Below are positions 33,597-43,745 of a DNA stretch of 64,000 nucleotides, in pieces. Both the position numbers and the translations under genes were made by a program. The stretch lies in NCBI GenBank assembly GCA_018261615.1, contig JAGTSE010000005.1:85659-149658 (forward strand), in the 5' to 3' direction. This stretch comes from Pseudomonadota bacterium (GTDB taxonomy: Bacteria; Pseudomonadota; Gammaproteobacteria; Enterobacterales; Enterobacteriaceae). The notes beneath the pieces are model-generated. The model searched no databases. It was not told the origin of the DNA and saw only the letters and a list, made by a program, of their open reading frames with translations. How positions within the stretch are numbered: the stretch's first letter is position 1; every line of letters begins with the position of its first letter.

Positions 33597-35000
33597 TTAC
33601 AGCAGGGCTCCAAGGCTCAGCGCCGCCATGATTACTACGGTCAATATCGCCAACAGCGGAGCAACCCACTTCAGATAACGGACGTAAGGAACATGGGCGA
33701 TAGCCAGCCCTCCCATTACCACGGCGGAAGTCGGCGTTACCAGGTTGACGATGCCGGACGCGGATTGATAAGCGGTGACGACCAGGTCGCGGTTGACGTT
33801 AGCGAAATCGGCCAGCGGCGCCATTATCGGCATTGTCAGAACCGCAAGGCCAGAAGAAGAGGGCACGAGAAACGACAGCACTACTTCCAGCCAGTACATA
33901 ACGTTAATAAACGCGACGGTGGATAACCCGCTGACCATGTTTTCGGCACTGTGCAAAATAGTATGAGTAATCATACCTTTGTCCATGATCACTACGATAC
34001 CGCGGGCAATTCCGATAATCAGCGCTACGCCCAGTAGATCCCGTGCGCCGTTGATAAATGTCGACGTCAGCTCCTCTTCGCTCATACGGGCTATCAGACC
34101 AACGATAATCGCACTCGCCAGGAACACTGCCGAAATCTGCGCCATCCACCAGCCAAGCACGGCGACACCATAAATCATCACCACAAAGGCCAGCGCGAAA
34201 ATTACCAGGATCAGCTTACGAAGCGGCGTAAATTCGAGCATCTCCTCTGACTTATTCCCAAGGAAGAAGACCCGATCTTCTTCCTGCTTATCCGCGACGA
34301 TCGACAGTGCCGGGTCAGCACGGACTCTGCGGGCGTAGCGCATTACCCAGACGACACAGATCACCCAGCCGATGACCAGCAACGCTAAACGCAGGGCGAT
34401 GCCTTGGGTAAACGGGATCCCGGCGGCGTTGGCGGCGATCACCGTAGCAAACGGGTTGATGGTTGAGCCGAGCGTACCGATCCCCGCGCCGAGCAGAACG
34501 GTGGATGCGGCGACGACCGGATCAAAACGGGCGGCGAGCATTACGGGAACCAGCAGCGTATAAAATGGCAATGACTCTTCGGCCATGCCATAGATGGTGC
34601 CGCCAGCGGCAAACAGCGCCATTAGAATCGGGATCATCCACTCTTCGTGGCCACGTAAGCGTGTGGTGACACGCTCGATCCCGGCATCGATGGCGCCTGT
34701 TTTGGTAACGATGCCAAGAAAGCCGCCGATGATTAAAATAAACAGCGCCACGTCGATAGCACCCGCCTGGCCGGTATCCGGATCGTAGAGGCCGCTGATC
34801 GGTGCCATGATCACCGCAATCGGCCCCTGCGGTTTTGCGGCAACCTGTGCATAGGTACCGGCGATGGGCACCTCTTTGCCGAGTGTGCTGTTCATCGCCA
34901 TGTGATACTGACCAGCAGGAATGATCCAACTGAGTGCGGCGACAATGGCAATCAACAAAAAGAGAATGGTGTAAGCGGAAGGGAATTTGAACTTGCCCAT
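33597..35000 (-). CDS. YfcC/DcuC-type permease, probable arginine/ornithine exchanger
   Basis: A 467-residue inner-membrane protein with about 12 hydrophobic segments, starting MGKFKFPSAYTILFLLIAIV. It belongs to the YfcC family of the DcuC group, with GTLGSTINPFATVIAANAAG and FLVPSSSGLAVLTMPIMAPL as hallmark loops. Members in arginine deiminase operons exchange arginine for ornithine. It directly follows arcB (48-nt gap), which supports that role; the substrate is not shown by sequence alone. Confidence 0.8.
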   Translation of the reverse strand: MGKFKFPSAYTILFLLIAIVAALSWIIPAGQYHMAMNSTLGKEVPIAGTYAQVAAKPQGPIAVIMAPISGLYDPDTGQAGAIDVALFILIIGGFLGIVTKTGAIDAGIERVTTRLRGHEEWMIPILMALFAAGGTIYGMAEESLPFYTLLVPVMLAARFDPVVAASTVLLGAGIGTLGSTINPFATVIAANAAGIPFTQGIALRLALLVIGWVICVVWVMRYARRVRADPALSIVADKQEEDRVFFLGNKSEEMLEFTPLRKLILVIFALAFVVMIYGVAVLGWWMAQISAVFLASAIIVGLIARMSEEELTSTFINGARDLLGVALIIGIARGIVVIMDKGMITHTILHSAENMVSGLSTVAFINVMYWLEVVLSFLVPSSSGLAVLTMPIMAPLADFANVNRDLVVTAYQSASGIVNLVTPTSAVVMGGLAIAHVPYVRYLKWVAPLLAILTVVIMAALSLGALL

Positions 35001-35048
35001 GATGTGCTCCTTGACCCCGGCACACCCCGTGATGTGCCGGGGGAGTGG

Positions 35049-36053
35049 TTAGTCGCCGAGTGTCGCCACCATAACCGCTTTGATGGTGTGCATCCGGTTC
35101 TCCGCTTCGTCAAAGACGATGGAGTTAGGTGATTCGAAAACCTCTTCCGTGACTTCCAGCCCTTTCAGGCCGTACGCCATTTCGATCTCGCCGCCCACTT
35201 TGGTGTGCTCGTTATGGAATGCGGGCAGACAGTGCATAAATTTCACTTGCGGATTGCCGGTGGCTTTCACCACCGCGCTATTGACCTGATAGGGTTTCAT
35301 CAGGCTGACGCGCTCGGACCAGGCCTCTTTCGGTTCGCCCATCGACACCCACACATCGGTGTAGAGGAAATCCACGCCCTGCACGCCTTCGTCCACCTCT
35401 TCGGTAAGCATGATTCGCGCGCCGGTTTCACGCGCGATGGTCTGGCATTGCTCAACCAGCGCGGCTTCCGGCCAGAACGACCTGGGCGCGACCAGCCGAA
35501 TATCCATGCCCATTTTTGCCGCGCCGACCATCAGCGAGTTACCCATGTTGTTGCGCGCATCGCCGAGATAGGCAAAACGCAGTTCCGACAGGCGTTTACC
35601 CGGTGCGTGTTCGAGCATGGTCATCAGATCGGCGAGGATCTGCGTCGGGTGAAACTCATTGGTCAGCCCGTTCCATACGGGAACACCGGCATACTGACCC
35701 AGCTCTTCCACAATTTGCTGGCCATAACCGCGATATTCGATGCCGTCATACATGCGTCCCAGCACGCGAGCGGTGTCTTTCATCGACTCTTTATGACCGA
35801 TCTGCGAACCGCTCGGCCCGAGATAGGTGACCTGCGCGCCCTGATCGAAAGCGCCCACTTCAAACGCGCATCGGGTGCGGGTGGACGTTTTCTCAAAAAT
35901 CAGCGCAATATTTTTGCCGACCAGCGTTTTTTTCTCGCAACCCGCTTTTTTGTCCGCTTTCAACTGGATAGCAAGATCGATCAGGTACTGGATTTCCGCC
36001 GGTGTATAATCGAGAAGTTTGAGAAAATTACGATTTTTCAAATGGATACTCAT
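35049..36053 (-). CDS. arcB: Catabolic ornithine carbamoyltransferase
   Basis: Converts citrulline and phosphate to ornithine and carbamoyl phosphate in the ADI pathway. 334 residues with [32 protein letters not shown] and [10 protein letters not shown]. It is similar in length and motifs to argI (39381) but clearly diverged, and its place between arcC and the permease marks it as the catabolic form. Confidence 0.95.
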   Translation of the reverse strand: MSIHLKNRNFLKLLDYTPAEIQYLIDLAIQLKADKKAGCEKKTLVGKNIALIFEKTSTRTRCAFEVGAFDQGAQVTYLGPSGSQIGHKESMKDTARVLGRMYDGIEYRGYGQQIVEELGQYAGVPVWNGLTNEFHPTQILADLMTMLEHAPGKRLSELRFAYLGDARNNMGNSLMVGAAKMGMDIRLVAPRSFWPEAALVEQCQTIARETGARIMLTEEVDEGVQGVDFLYTDVWVSMGEPKEAWSERVSLMKPYQVNSAVVKATGNPQVKFMHCLPAFHNEHTKVGGEIEMAYGLKGLEVTEEVFESPNSIVFDEAENRMHTIKAVMVATLGD

Positions 36054-36072
36054 CTACTTTTCCTTTTTTAAA

Positions 36073-36984
36073 TCAGTGACGAATCAATGTGCCTTTATCC
36101 CCGGCGAGAATGGCCGGGCCATCTACCAGCGCGCCAATCCCCGCGATGCCGTTGCAGGCCTCGACAAACTGGCGGCAGGCGGCGACTTTCGGCCCCATTG
36201 AACCTGCGTCGAACTGCATCTCTTGCAACATTTTCGGGGTTACCTGCGCCAGCGGGCGCTGCGTGGGTTGGCCCCAGTCGAGGTACACCGCGTCGGCATC
36301 GGTGAGGATCAGCAGAGCGTCCGCTTCGATTTGCCGTGCCAGCAGCGCCGCCGAGAGGTCTTTGTCGATCACCGCTTCAATGCCGTGGTAGCCATTGGCG
36401 TTTTCCACCACCGGCACGCCGCCTCCGCCATTGCAAATGACCAGATGATCGCGGTTTATCAGCGCACTAATGGCGTCGCTCTCGACAATGCGTTTGGGCT
36501 GCGGGGAGGGAACCACGCGGCGGAAGTAGTGGCCATCCGCCTTAAATACCCAACCTTTTTCCTGATGTAGCGCGTGGGCTTGCGCTTCGCTGTAGACCGG
36601 GCCGATGTATTTAGTGGGATTAGTGAATGCCGGATCGGCGGGGTCCACTTCTACCTGGGTGAGCAGTACGCTGACCTCGCGCTGTGGCAGGATATTTTTC
36701 AGCGACTGTTGCAGCATGTAGCCGATCATGCCCTGGCTTTCGGCACCAAGAATGTCGAGCGGATAGGGCGTGACTTTGTCGTAAGCGCTGTTTTGCAGCG
36801 CCAGCAGACCAACCTGCGGCCCGTTACCGTGTACCAGCACCACGCGCCATTGCGCGGTCAGCCCGGCGATGGTGCGCGCGGCAAGATCAATATTCTGGCG
36901 TTGGATGTTCGCTTCCAGCGGTTCACCCCGTTTCAGCAGTGCGTTGCCGCCGAGCGCGACAACCAGCGTAGGTTTTCTTTCCAT
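36073..36984 (-). CDS. arcC: Carbamate kinase
   Basis: Makes ATP from carbamoyl phosphate and ADP, the energy-yielding step of arginine fermentation. 303 residues of the amino-acid-kinase fold: VVALGGNALLKRG at the N-terminus, VHGNGPQVGLL, and LVICNGGGGVPVVE. The start at 36984 has AAAGGAG, which directly follows the arcA stop codon; the ATG at 37008 overlaps arcA and is rejected. Confidence 0.97.
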   Translation of the reverse strand: MERKPTLVVALGGNALLKRGEPLEANIQRQNIDLAARTIAGLTAQWRVVLVHGNGPQVGLLALQNSAYDKVTPYPLDILGAESQGMIGYMLQQSLKNILPQREVSVLLTQVEVDPADPAFTNPTKYIGPVYSEAQAHALHQEKGWVFKADGHYFRRVVPSPQPKRIVESDAISALINRDHLVICNGGGGVPVVENANGYHGIEAVIDKDLSAALLARQIEADALLILTDADAVYLDWGQPTQRPLAQVTPKMLQEMQFDAGSMGPKVAACRQFVEACNGIAGIGALVDGPAILAGDKGTLIRH

Positions 36985-36994
36985 GATGGCTCCT

Positions 36995-38215
36995 TTAAAT
37001 CCCGTCACGTTCCAGTGGGCAACTCATGCAGCGTGCACCGCCGCGCCCGCGCCCCAGTTCATCGCCAGGAATGGGCAGCACGGTGATCCCGGCTTTGTCA
37101 TATTTTTCGTTAGTCCAGATATTGCGTTCGTAGCCCACCACTACGCCGGGACGCAGCGTGAGGACGTTGTTGGCGTCATTCCACTGTTCGCGTTCAGATT
37201 CGAAGGCATCGCCGCCGGTGGTGATCAGCCGCACCTGATCAATGCCGAGCGCTTTTTCAATGGCGTGCAGAAGATCGCTCTCCTGCGTGCGTTGCAGACC
37301 GCCGCGTCCGTCCGGGGTGAGCGTCCAGCACTGCGCGTCTTTGCGCACCACTTCCGGGTAAACGGAGAAGGTATCGATATCGATATGTGTCATCACGGTG
37401 TCGAGGTGCATACAGGAGCGGTGTTTGGGAAGTTCGACGACGATTACCCGTTCTGCCTGGCGGTGTTTGAACAGGCTATTGGCAAGAAACTCAACGCCCT
37501 GTGGCGTGGTGCGTTCAGACAAGCCAATTAATACTGCGCCGCGACCGATCACTAATACGTCGCCGCCTTCTAATGTGGCATGGTCATAATTAATATTCTC
37601 GTCGCCAAAATATTTAATAAATTCACCGTCAGCGAAGGCCGGATGCCAGCGATAAATTGCACGCAGATTATTTGTTTCGCGCTGACGAGCCGGTTTGGCC
37701 ATCGGGTTAATGGATACGCCGTTATAAATCCAGCATGAGGTATCGCGGGTAAATAAATGGTTGGGCAACGGCGTCATAATAAAATCATTCGCCGTGTGGA
37801 TATCGACCACCATATTTTTAATAAATGCCGGGATTTCTCCGTAGGTTAAGCCACCGCTGAGTCGCCGCGCCAGCTCGCGATGCGGCATATCCGCCAGCCA
37901 GCTGCGTATGTCTGCGGCGAAGGTGGGGCCAAGGCGATAATCGGAGATCTGCATGTCCAGCAGCCAGGCTTTCGCCTCGGCAATATCAAGTGTTTGTGTC
38001 AAAAGGTCGGTTAACAGCAGGACTTCCACACCTTGCTCGCGCAGAGTGTTTGCGAAGGCGTCGTGTTCTTCGCCGGCACGCTCGACCGATAACACATCAT
38101 CAAATAATAATTCCTGGCAATTCGATGGTGTTAAACGTTTCAAACTTAAATTGGGGCGATGCAGCATAACACTTCGCAATTGACCTATTTCAGAACCGAC
38201 GTAGTGCTTTTCCAT
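36995..38215 (-). CDS. arcA: Arginine deiminase
   Basis: First ADI enzyme, hydrolysing arginine to citrulline and ammonia. 406 residues. Catalytic features are present: [26 protein letters not shown] with the active-site His, and the nucleophile Cys in [14 protein letters not shown] at the C-terminus. The start [20 protein letters not shown] is preceded by AAGGAATAA; the ATG at 38305 adds an unlikely lysine-rich leader. It is the first gene of the operon arcA-arcC-arcB-permease. Confidence 0.97.
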   Translation of the reverse strand: MEKHYVGSEIGQLRSVMLHRPNLSLKRLTPSNCQELLFDDVLSVERAGEEHDAFANTLREQGVEVLLLTDLLTQTLDIAEAKAWLLDMQISDYRLGPTFAADIRSWLADMPHRELARRLSGGLTYGEIPAFIKNMVVDIHTANDFIMTPLPNHLFTRDTSCWIYNGVSINPMAKPARQRETNNLRAIYRWHPAFADGEFIKYFGDENINYDHATLEGGDVLVIGRGAVLIGLSERTTPQGVEFLANSLFKHRQAERVIVVELPKHRSCMHLDTVMTHIDIDTFSVYPEVVRKDAQCWTLTPDGRGGLQRTQESDLLHAIEKALGIDQVRLITTGGDAFESEREQWNDANNVLTLRPGVVVGYERNIWTNEKYDKAGITVLPIPGDELGRGRGGARCMSCPLERDGI

Positions 38216-39343
<1,128 letters not shown>

Positions 39344-39380
39344 TAATGCTCCCTCACCCTGAGCGGGTGAGGGGCAAAAC

Positions 39381-40385
39381 TTACTGGCTGAGCGTTGCCA
39401 CCATGACTGCTTTAATGGTGTGCATCCGGTTTTCCGCCTGGTCGAACACTACGCTTGCCGGTGATTCAAACACTTCATCGGTGACTTCCATGCCACCGTG
39501 CAGGCCAAACTCTTCCGCCATTTTTTTGCCGAGCGTGGTCTGATCGTCATGGAAGGCCGGCAGACAGTGCAGGAATTTCACCTGCGGGTTGCCGGTCAGC
39601 GACAGCATCATGCTGTTCACCTGGTAGGGGCGCAGCAGCGCGATGCGTTCAGCCCATTTCTCTTTGGCTTCGCCCATCGATACCCAGACATCGGTATAGA
39701 TAAAATCTGCGCCCTTCACGCCAGCAGCGATATCTTCTGTCAGCAGAATATTGCCGCCATTTTTCACTGCCAGCGCGGTGCACTCCGCTACCAGGCTGGC
39801 ATCCGGCCAGCAGGCTTTCGGCGCAACAAGACGCAGATCAAGGCCAACCAGCGCCGCCGCTTCCAGCATGGAGTTGCCCATGTTATTGCGCGCATCACCA
39901 GCGTAGACCAGCGTCATCTGGTTGAATGGTTTGCCCGGCAGGTGCTCGCGCATGGTCAGCAGATCCGCCAGCAGCTGCGTCGGGTGGAACTCATTGGTTA
40001 AACCGTTCCACACCGGCACGCCTGCATATTGCGCCAGCGTTTCAACAATCTCCTGGCCGTAGCCGCGATATTGAATGCCGTCGTACATACGGCCCAGCAC
40101 GCGCGCGGTATCTTTAATTGATTCTTTATGGCCGATCTGGCTGCCGCTTGGCGCAAGATAAGTGACGCGGGCACCCTGATCGTATGCGGCAACTTCGAAA
40201 GAGCATCGGGTGCGGGTAGAGTCTTTTTCGAAGATGAGCGCGATGTTTTTGCCGGTAAGTTTCTGCACTTCCTGGCCTTTTTTCTTATCAGCTTTTAATT
40301 GCGAGGCGAGTTGCAGCAGGGCATTGATTTCCGCAGGTGTAAAATCGAGCAGTTTCAAAAAATGTTTCTGGTAAAACGCAGACAT
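39381..40385 (-). CDS. argI: Anabolic ornithine carbamoyltransferase
   Basis: Arginine biosynthesis: ornithine plus carbamoyl phosphate to citrulline. 334 residues; [32 protein letters not shown] and [10 protein letters not shown] are the carbamoyl-phosphate and ornithine motifs. Start [20 protein letters not shown] at 40385. Two ARG boxes overlap its promoter, so it is repressed by ArgR, opposite to the catabolic arcB nearby. Confidence 0.97.
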   Translation of the reverse strand: MSAFYQKHFLKLLDFTPAEINALLQLASQLKADKKKGQEVQKLTGKNIALIFEKDSTRTRCSFEVAAYDQGARVTYLAPSGSQIGHKESIKDTARVLGRMYDGIQYRGYGQEIVETLAQYAGVPVWNGLTNEFHPTQLLADLLTMREHLPGKPFNQMTLVYAGDARNNMGNSMLEAAALVGLDLRLVAPKACWPDASLVAECTALAVKNGGNILLTEDIAAGVKGADFIYTDVWVSMGEAKEKWAERIALLRPYQVNSMMLSLTGNPQVKFLHCLPAFHDDQTTLGKKMAEEFGLHGGMEVTDEVFESPASVVFDQAENRMHTIKAVMVATLSQ

Positions 40386-40412
40386 ATTTTCCTCACATGG
40401 CAAAGGCCACTT

Positions 40413-40451
40413 ATTGAATTAAAATTCAATTTATATGTATGAATATGCATT
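40413..40451. promoter_or_regulatory. Tandem ARG boxes of argI
   Basis: ATTGAATTAAAATTCAAT (40413-40430) is a perfect 18-bp ARG box; TATGTATGAATATGCATT (40434-40451) is a second with about three mismatches. The 3-bp gap is the canonical ArgR hexamer spacing. Confidence 0.85.
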
Positions 40452-40547
40452 TGCAACCCCGGCGCATAAATCTTTTCGGCGAGGAGTGGAGGCAATGGCG
40501 GCGGTGTGTGACAATAAGTGTATCTGCCACATTATGAGGAACAAGCC

Positions 40548-40979
40548 ATGGCGAACCCGGAACACCTGGAAGAGCAGCGCGAAGAGACGCGTTTGATTAT
40601 TGAAGAATTGCTGGAAGACGGCAGCGATCCTGACGCGCTGTACACCATTGAGCATCATCTATCGGCAGATGATTTTGAGACGCTGGAAAAGGCCGCCGTT
40701 GAAGCGTTCAAGCTGGGTTATGAAGTGACTGAGCCGGAAGAGCTGGAGCTGGACGAAGGTGAAGTGGTGATTTGTTGTGATGTAGTGAGCGAATGTGCGC
40801 TGAACGCTGAGCTTATCGACACGCAAGTTGAACAACTGATCAACCTCGCAGAGAACGTCGGCGTTGAATACGACGGTTGGGGTACTTACTACGAAGATCC
40901 TGACGGTGAAGAAGGCGAAGACGGAGAAGAAGGTGACGACGATTACGTCGATGAAGAAGACAACGGCGTGCGCCACTGA
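40548..40979 (+). CDS. rraB: Regulator of RNase E activity B
   Basis: A 143-residue acidic protein that in E. coli binds RNase E and changes mRNA decay. Start [20 protein letters not shown]; the C-terminus is a run of Glu/Asp with [19 protein letters not shown], slightly longer than in E. coli (138). Start ATG at 40548 is preceded by ATGAGGAACAAGCC; the ATG at 40518 has no ribosome site. Confidence 0.96.
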   Translation: MANPEHLEEQREETRLIIEELLEDGSDPDALYTIEHHLSADDFETLEKAAVEAFKLGYEVTEPEELELDEGEVVICCDVVSECALNAELIDTQVEQLINLAENVGVEYDGWGTYYEDPDGEEGEDGEEGDDDYVDEEDNGVRH

Positions 40980-41024
40980 GTGACCGTTGCGGCAGCGCCT
41001 GCTGCCGCAAAGCAAGGAACTGCC

Positions 41025-41783
41025 ATGGATTACCCGCAAATACTCGCCCCGGTTTTAGATTTTCTCCACTGCCCGACACCCAACGCCTGGATAGAAAAAG
41101 CCCGCGACCCGGCCATGCTACCGCTGCTGCTGACCGACCACATGGTCTGCGAACTGAAAGCGGCGCAAACCGCCATGCTGCTGGTACGCAAATATGTGGC
41201 GGATAAAGCCGGTTCGGATGCGCTGTTGGAGTGTCTGAAACCTTACGAAGCCTTCACCTTCCGCGAAGGGCCGGAACCGGATTTTGTCGCCCTGCATAAA
41301 CAGATTGGCAAAAGCGTCATGCCGCAGACCGACGATGCCTGGGGACGCCAGCTTATCGACAGCATGGTGCTGTTGATTAAAGAGGAACTGCACCATTTCT
41401 GGCAGGTGCGGGAAGCGATGAGCGCCCGTAATATTCCCTACGTCAAAATCACCGCCAGCCGTTATGCCAAAGGCATGCTGAAAGAGGTTCGCACTCATGA
41501 GCCGCTCACTTTGGTCGATAAACTCATTTGCGGCGCTTACATTGAAGCCCGATCCTGCGAACGCTTTGCCGCGCTGGCGCCATGGCTGGAGGCAGATTTG
41601 CAGAGCTTTTATCTGTCGCTGCTGCGTTCAGAGGTGCGTCACTATCAGGATTACCTGGCGCTGGCACAACAGATTTCCACTGTCGATATCAGCCCGCGTG
41701 TGCGTCATTTTGGCGAAGTGGAAGCGGCGCTGATCTCAACACCGGATACGGAGTTCCGTTTTCACAGCGGCGTGCCGGTGTAA
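41025..41783 (+). CDS. miaE: tRNA 2-methylthio-N6-isopentenyladenosine(37) hydroxylase
   Basis: Diiron oxygenase that hydroxylates ms2i6A37 of tRNAs to ms2io6A; present in Salmonella and relatives but absent from E. coli. 252 residues from ATG 41025 (AAGGAA upstream). Carboxylate-bridged diiron ligands are visible as E...EELHHF and ARSCERF ... SEVRHYQDY. It follows rraB by 45 nt and is co-transcribed in the same argI neighbourhood as in Salmonella. Confidence 0.93.
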   Translation: MDYPQILAPVLDFLHCPTPNAWIEKARDPAMLPLLLTDHMVCELKAAQTAMLLVRKYVADKAGSDALLECLKPYEAFTFREGPEPDFVALHKQIGKSVMPQTDDAWGRQLIDSMVLLIKEELHHFWQVREAMSARNIPYVKITASRYAKGMLKEVRTHEPLTLVDKLICGAYIEARSCERFAALAPWLEADLQSFYLSLLRSEVRHYQDYLALAQQISTVDISPRVRHFGEVEAALISTPDTEFRFHSGVPV

Positions 41784-41804
41784 TCCAACGTAAGGGAACA
41801 AGGG

Positions 41805-41923
41805 ATGAACTGGGCGCATGTATTGACGGCGGCGTATGCCGGTGTGGCGATAACCATTGTCACCGGGTTGATGCGAAAAAAAAGTGGGCTAAGCAAGGGC
41901 TGCTGGTCTGTATCGTTCATTAA
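41805..41923 (+). pseudogene. Small membrane-peptide ORF disrupted at an A8 run
   Basis: ATG 41805 follows AAGGGAACAAGGG, 21 nt after miaE, and encodes MNWAHVLTAAYAGVAITIVT with one hydrophobic helix. At the A8 run (41876-41884) the frame continues into a terminator and yjgM antisense; one-base slippage would give a basic ending KKKWAKQGLLVCIVH and a stop at 41923, about 39 residues. Either a frameshifted small gene or a chance ORF. Confidence 0.35.
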
Positions 41924-41951
41924 TGCGTGGGGCGAACCGCTCGTAATCAGC

Positions 41952-41978
41952 GTACGGAGCGGGTGTGATACCCGCTCA
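41952..41978. terminator. Bidirectional terminator between miaE and yjgM
   Basis: Stem GAGCGGGT / ACCCGCTC with a GTGAT loop, followed by ATTTACC on the plus strand; placed between convergent genes. Confidence 0.6.
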
Positions 41979-41985
41979 TTTACCG

Positions 41986-42489
41986 TTACAGCGTTTTCAG
42001 CATGCGCACTTCGCAGTCAACATGACCGGTACAACCCAGCGGCCCGTCGATATTTTCGAATCCCAGATGTTCATACAGACCGATGGCGTCGGTTAAAAAC
42101 GCGGTCGTTTCCAGGTAACAGCGGGTAAAACCCTGTGTACGTGCGTGATCCATCGCCATCAGCGCCAGCTTTTTCGCCAGCCCCTGACCGCGTGCGGCGG
42201 GAAGGAAATACATTTTTTGCAGTTCGCAAATATCCGGCTCGCTACATTTTAGCGGCGCAACGCCGCCTCCGCCCACGACCTCGCCATTTAGTTCGACGAC
42301 CCAATAGGCGCAACCCGGCTTACTGTAAAGCTGGTAAAGCTCATCCAGTTCAGGATCGGCAACGGTGTAGCCTTTATCGGCGGTGAGGCCATATTCCGCC
42401 GATACCTGGCGGATCACAGATGCTATTGCGGCATTGTCTGTTGCAGCAATTCGGCGCATTTTTACCTCTACCGGAGCGGTCACATTCAT
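41986..42489 (-). CDS. yjgM: GNAT-family N-acetyltransferase YjgM
   Basis: A 167-residue acetyltransferase. The acetyl-CoA loop lies in [20 protein letters not shown] (Q/RxxGxG/A pattern). [20 protein letters not shown] is shared with E. coli YjgM. The substrate is not known from sequence. Start at 42489, with GAGAGCAGAG upstream; a downstream ATG at 42459 is possible. Confidence 0.9.
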   Translation of the reverse strand: MNVTAPVEVKMRRIAATDNAAIASVIRQVSAEYGLTADKGYTVADPELDELYQLYSKPGCAYWVVELNGEVVGGGGVAPLKCSEPDICELQKMYFLPAARGQGLAKKLALMAMDHARTQGFTRCYLETTAFLTDAIGLYEHLGFENIDGPLGCTGHVDCEVRMLKTL

Positions 42490-42672
42490 CTCTGCTCTCT
42501 GTTAGGTTACTTTCCACGAGATCACGCTTAATACCACTCCTACGGCAATCTGGCAAGACCAGGAATATTGGTCGCTATTTTTTTATCCATAAGATATTTT
42601 AGATATAACTATTCCGTAACATTTTTACGTCTTATTAGGCTGTGCTTTTCTTTTTTTTCGATAAGGATTGTT

Positions 42673-43579
42673 ATGATTTTCGATACTCAGGGTTCCGCGA
42701 CAACGCCGGTACGCCATTTCATTTTTCAGGGAAGCGGTAAAGGCTATTTCCTGATCTGGCTGATTAATATTCTGCTAACCATGATAACGTTGGGATTATA
42801 TTTACCATGGGCGTTAGTCCGTGCTCGCCGTTATTTCTACGCCAATACTGAACTTGATGGTGCGCGTTTTTCTTACCACGCGACCGGGCGTTCAGTATTT
42901 GTCGGCTGGCTGTGCATGCTGGTGCTGTATTCGGTATTCATCATTAACATGGTGCATGGCAATATTGTCCTGCAACTGTGTATGATGGCGTTATTCCTGA
43001 TCTTTTTCCCGTGGCTGATTACTCAGGGTTTGCGTTATCAATTTCTGATGACGGAGATTAACGGAATCCGCTTTAGTTTTTACGCCAGCCCGCTGCGTGC
43101 ATATTGCCATCGCGCTTTATATCACCATCCCGGCTTTCTTCATGCTCTCACAATATGCTTACGCGGTTGGCGACAATCCGGAACAACTGGCGATGCTGAT
43201 GGGGCCGTTTTATGGCAAACTAATCTTCAGCTACCTGGTTTATATCGCTGGTGCGGTCATTTGCTATATTTTCGCCTTCGTGAAGCTGCGTAATTACCTT
43301 TATAGCCAGTTGGCGCTGGAAGGAGATATTCGTTTCTCCTCTACGGTCACGCTGGGGCGCGTGTTCTGGATCTCCATCACTAATTTTCTGTTGTGTTCGG
43401 TAACGCTGTTTCTGGCGTGGCCATGGGCGAAGGTGCGTTTTACCCGCTATTTGCTGGAAAACACGTATTTGCACGGCGATCTGTCGTCATTACCGCTGGA
43501 AAATCACGATCAACAACCGGCGAAGGATCCGGCCAACCTGCTGGCGCGCGGTCTGTCATTTTACCCGGTGCTGTTCTGA
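42673..43579 (+). pseudogene. yjgN: Broken yjgN (DUF898 inner-membrane protein)
   Basis: The frame from ATG 42673 (ATAAGGATTG upstream) matches the first ~140 residues of YjgN (YFLIWLINILLTMITLGLYL, LITQGLRYQFLMTEINGIRF). Near 43090-43100 it runs into a shifted frame that ends at 43293, while the true C-terminal part continues in another frame to 43579 (FSYLVYIAGAVICYIFAFVK, LLENTYLHGDLSSLPLENHD). The two parts total about 300 codons against 398 in E. coli, so about 95 codons are missing at the join. An internal deletion with frameshift explains both. Confidence 0.8.
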
Positions 43580-43587
43580 GTTTATTG

Positions 43588-43690
43588 TTCCGGATGGCGG
43601 CTACGTCTGATCTGGCCTACAGACTGCGTTGTGTTTGCTGAAACGTTGTAGGCCCGGTAAGCATCAGCGACACCAGGCAATCAACCGGAG
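43588..43690. repeat. REP-like sequences between yjgN and valS
   Basis: TTCCGGATGGCGGCTACGTC and GTAGGCCCGGTAAGCATCAG followed by CACCAGGC, in opposite orientation, form a BIME-like pair. Confidence 0.65.
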
Positions 43691-43695
43691 GTATA

Positions 43696-43732
43696 AAAAA
43701 AGCCGGGCACTGTACGCAGCCCGGCTTTTTCA
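43696..43732 (-). terminator. Terminator of valS
   Basis: Stem AAAAAGCCGGGC / GCCCGGCTTTTT with an ACTGTACGCA-type loop; bidirectional, 13 nt beyond the valS stop. Confidence 0.85.
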
Positions 43733-43745
43733 TACCTGAAGAGAA

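Noticed and set aside
41924..42128. Continuation of the small post-miaE ORF antisense to yjgM
   Set aside because: It crosses a terminator and mirrors yjgM codons; most likely a shadow.
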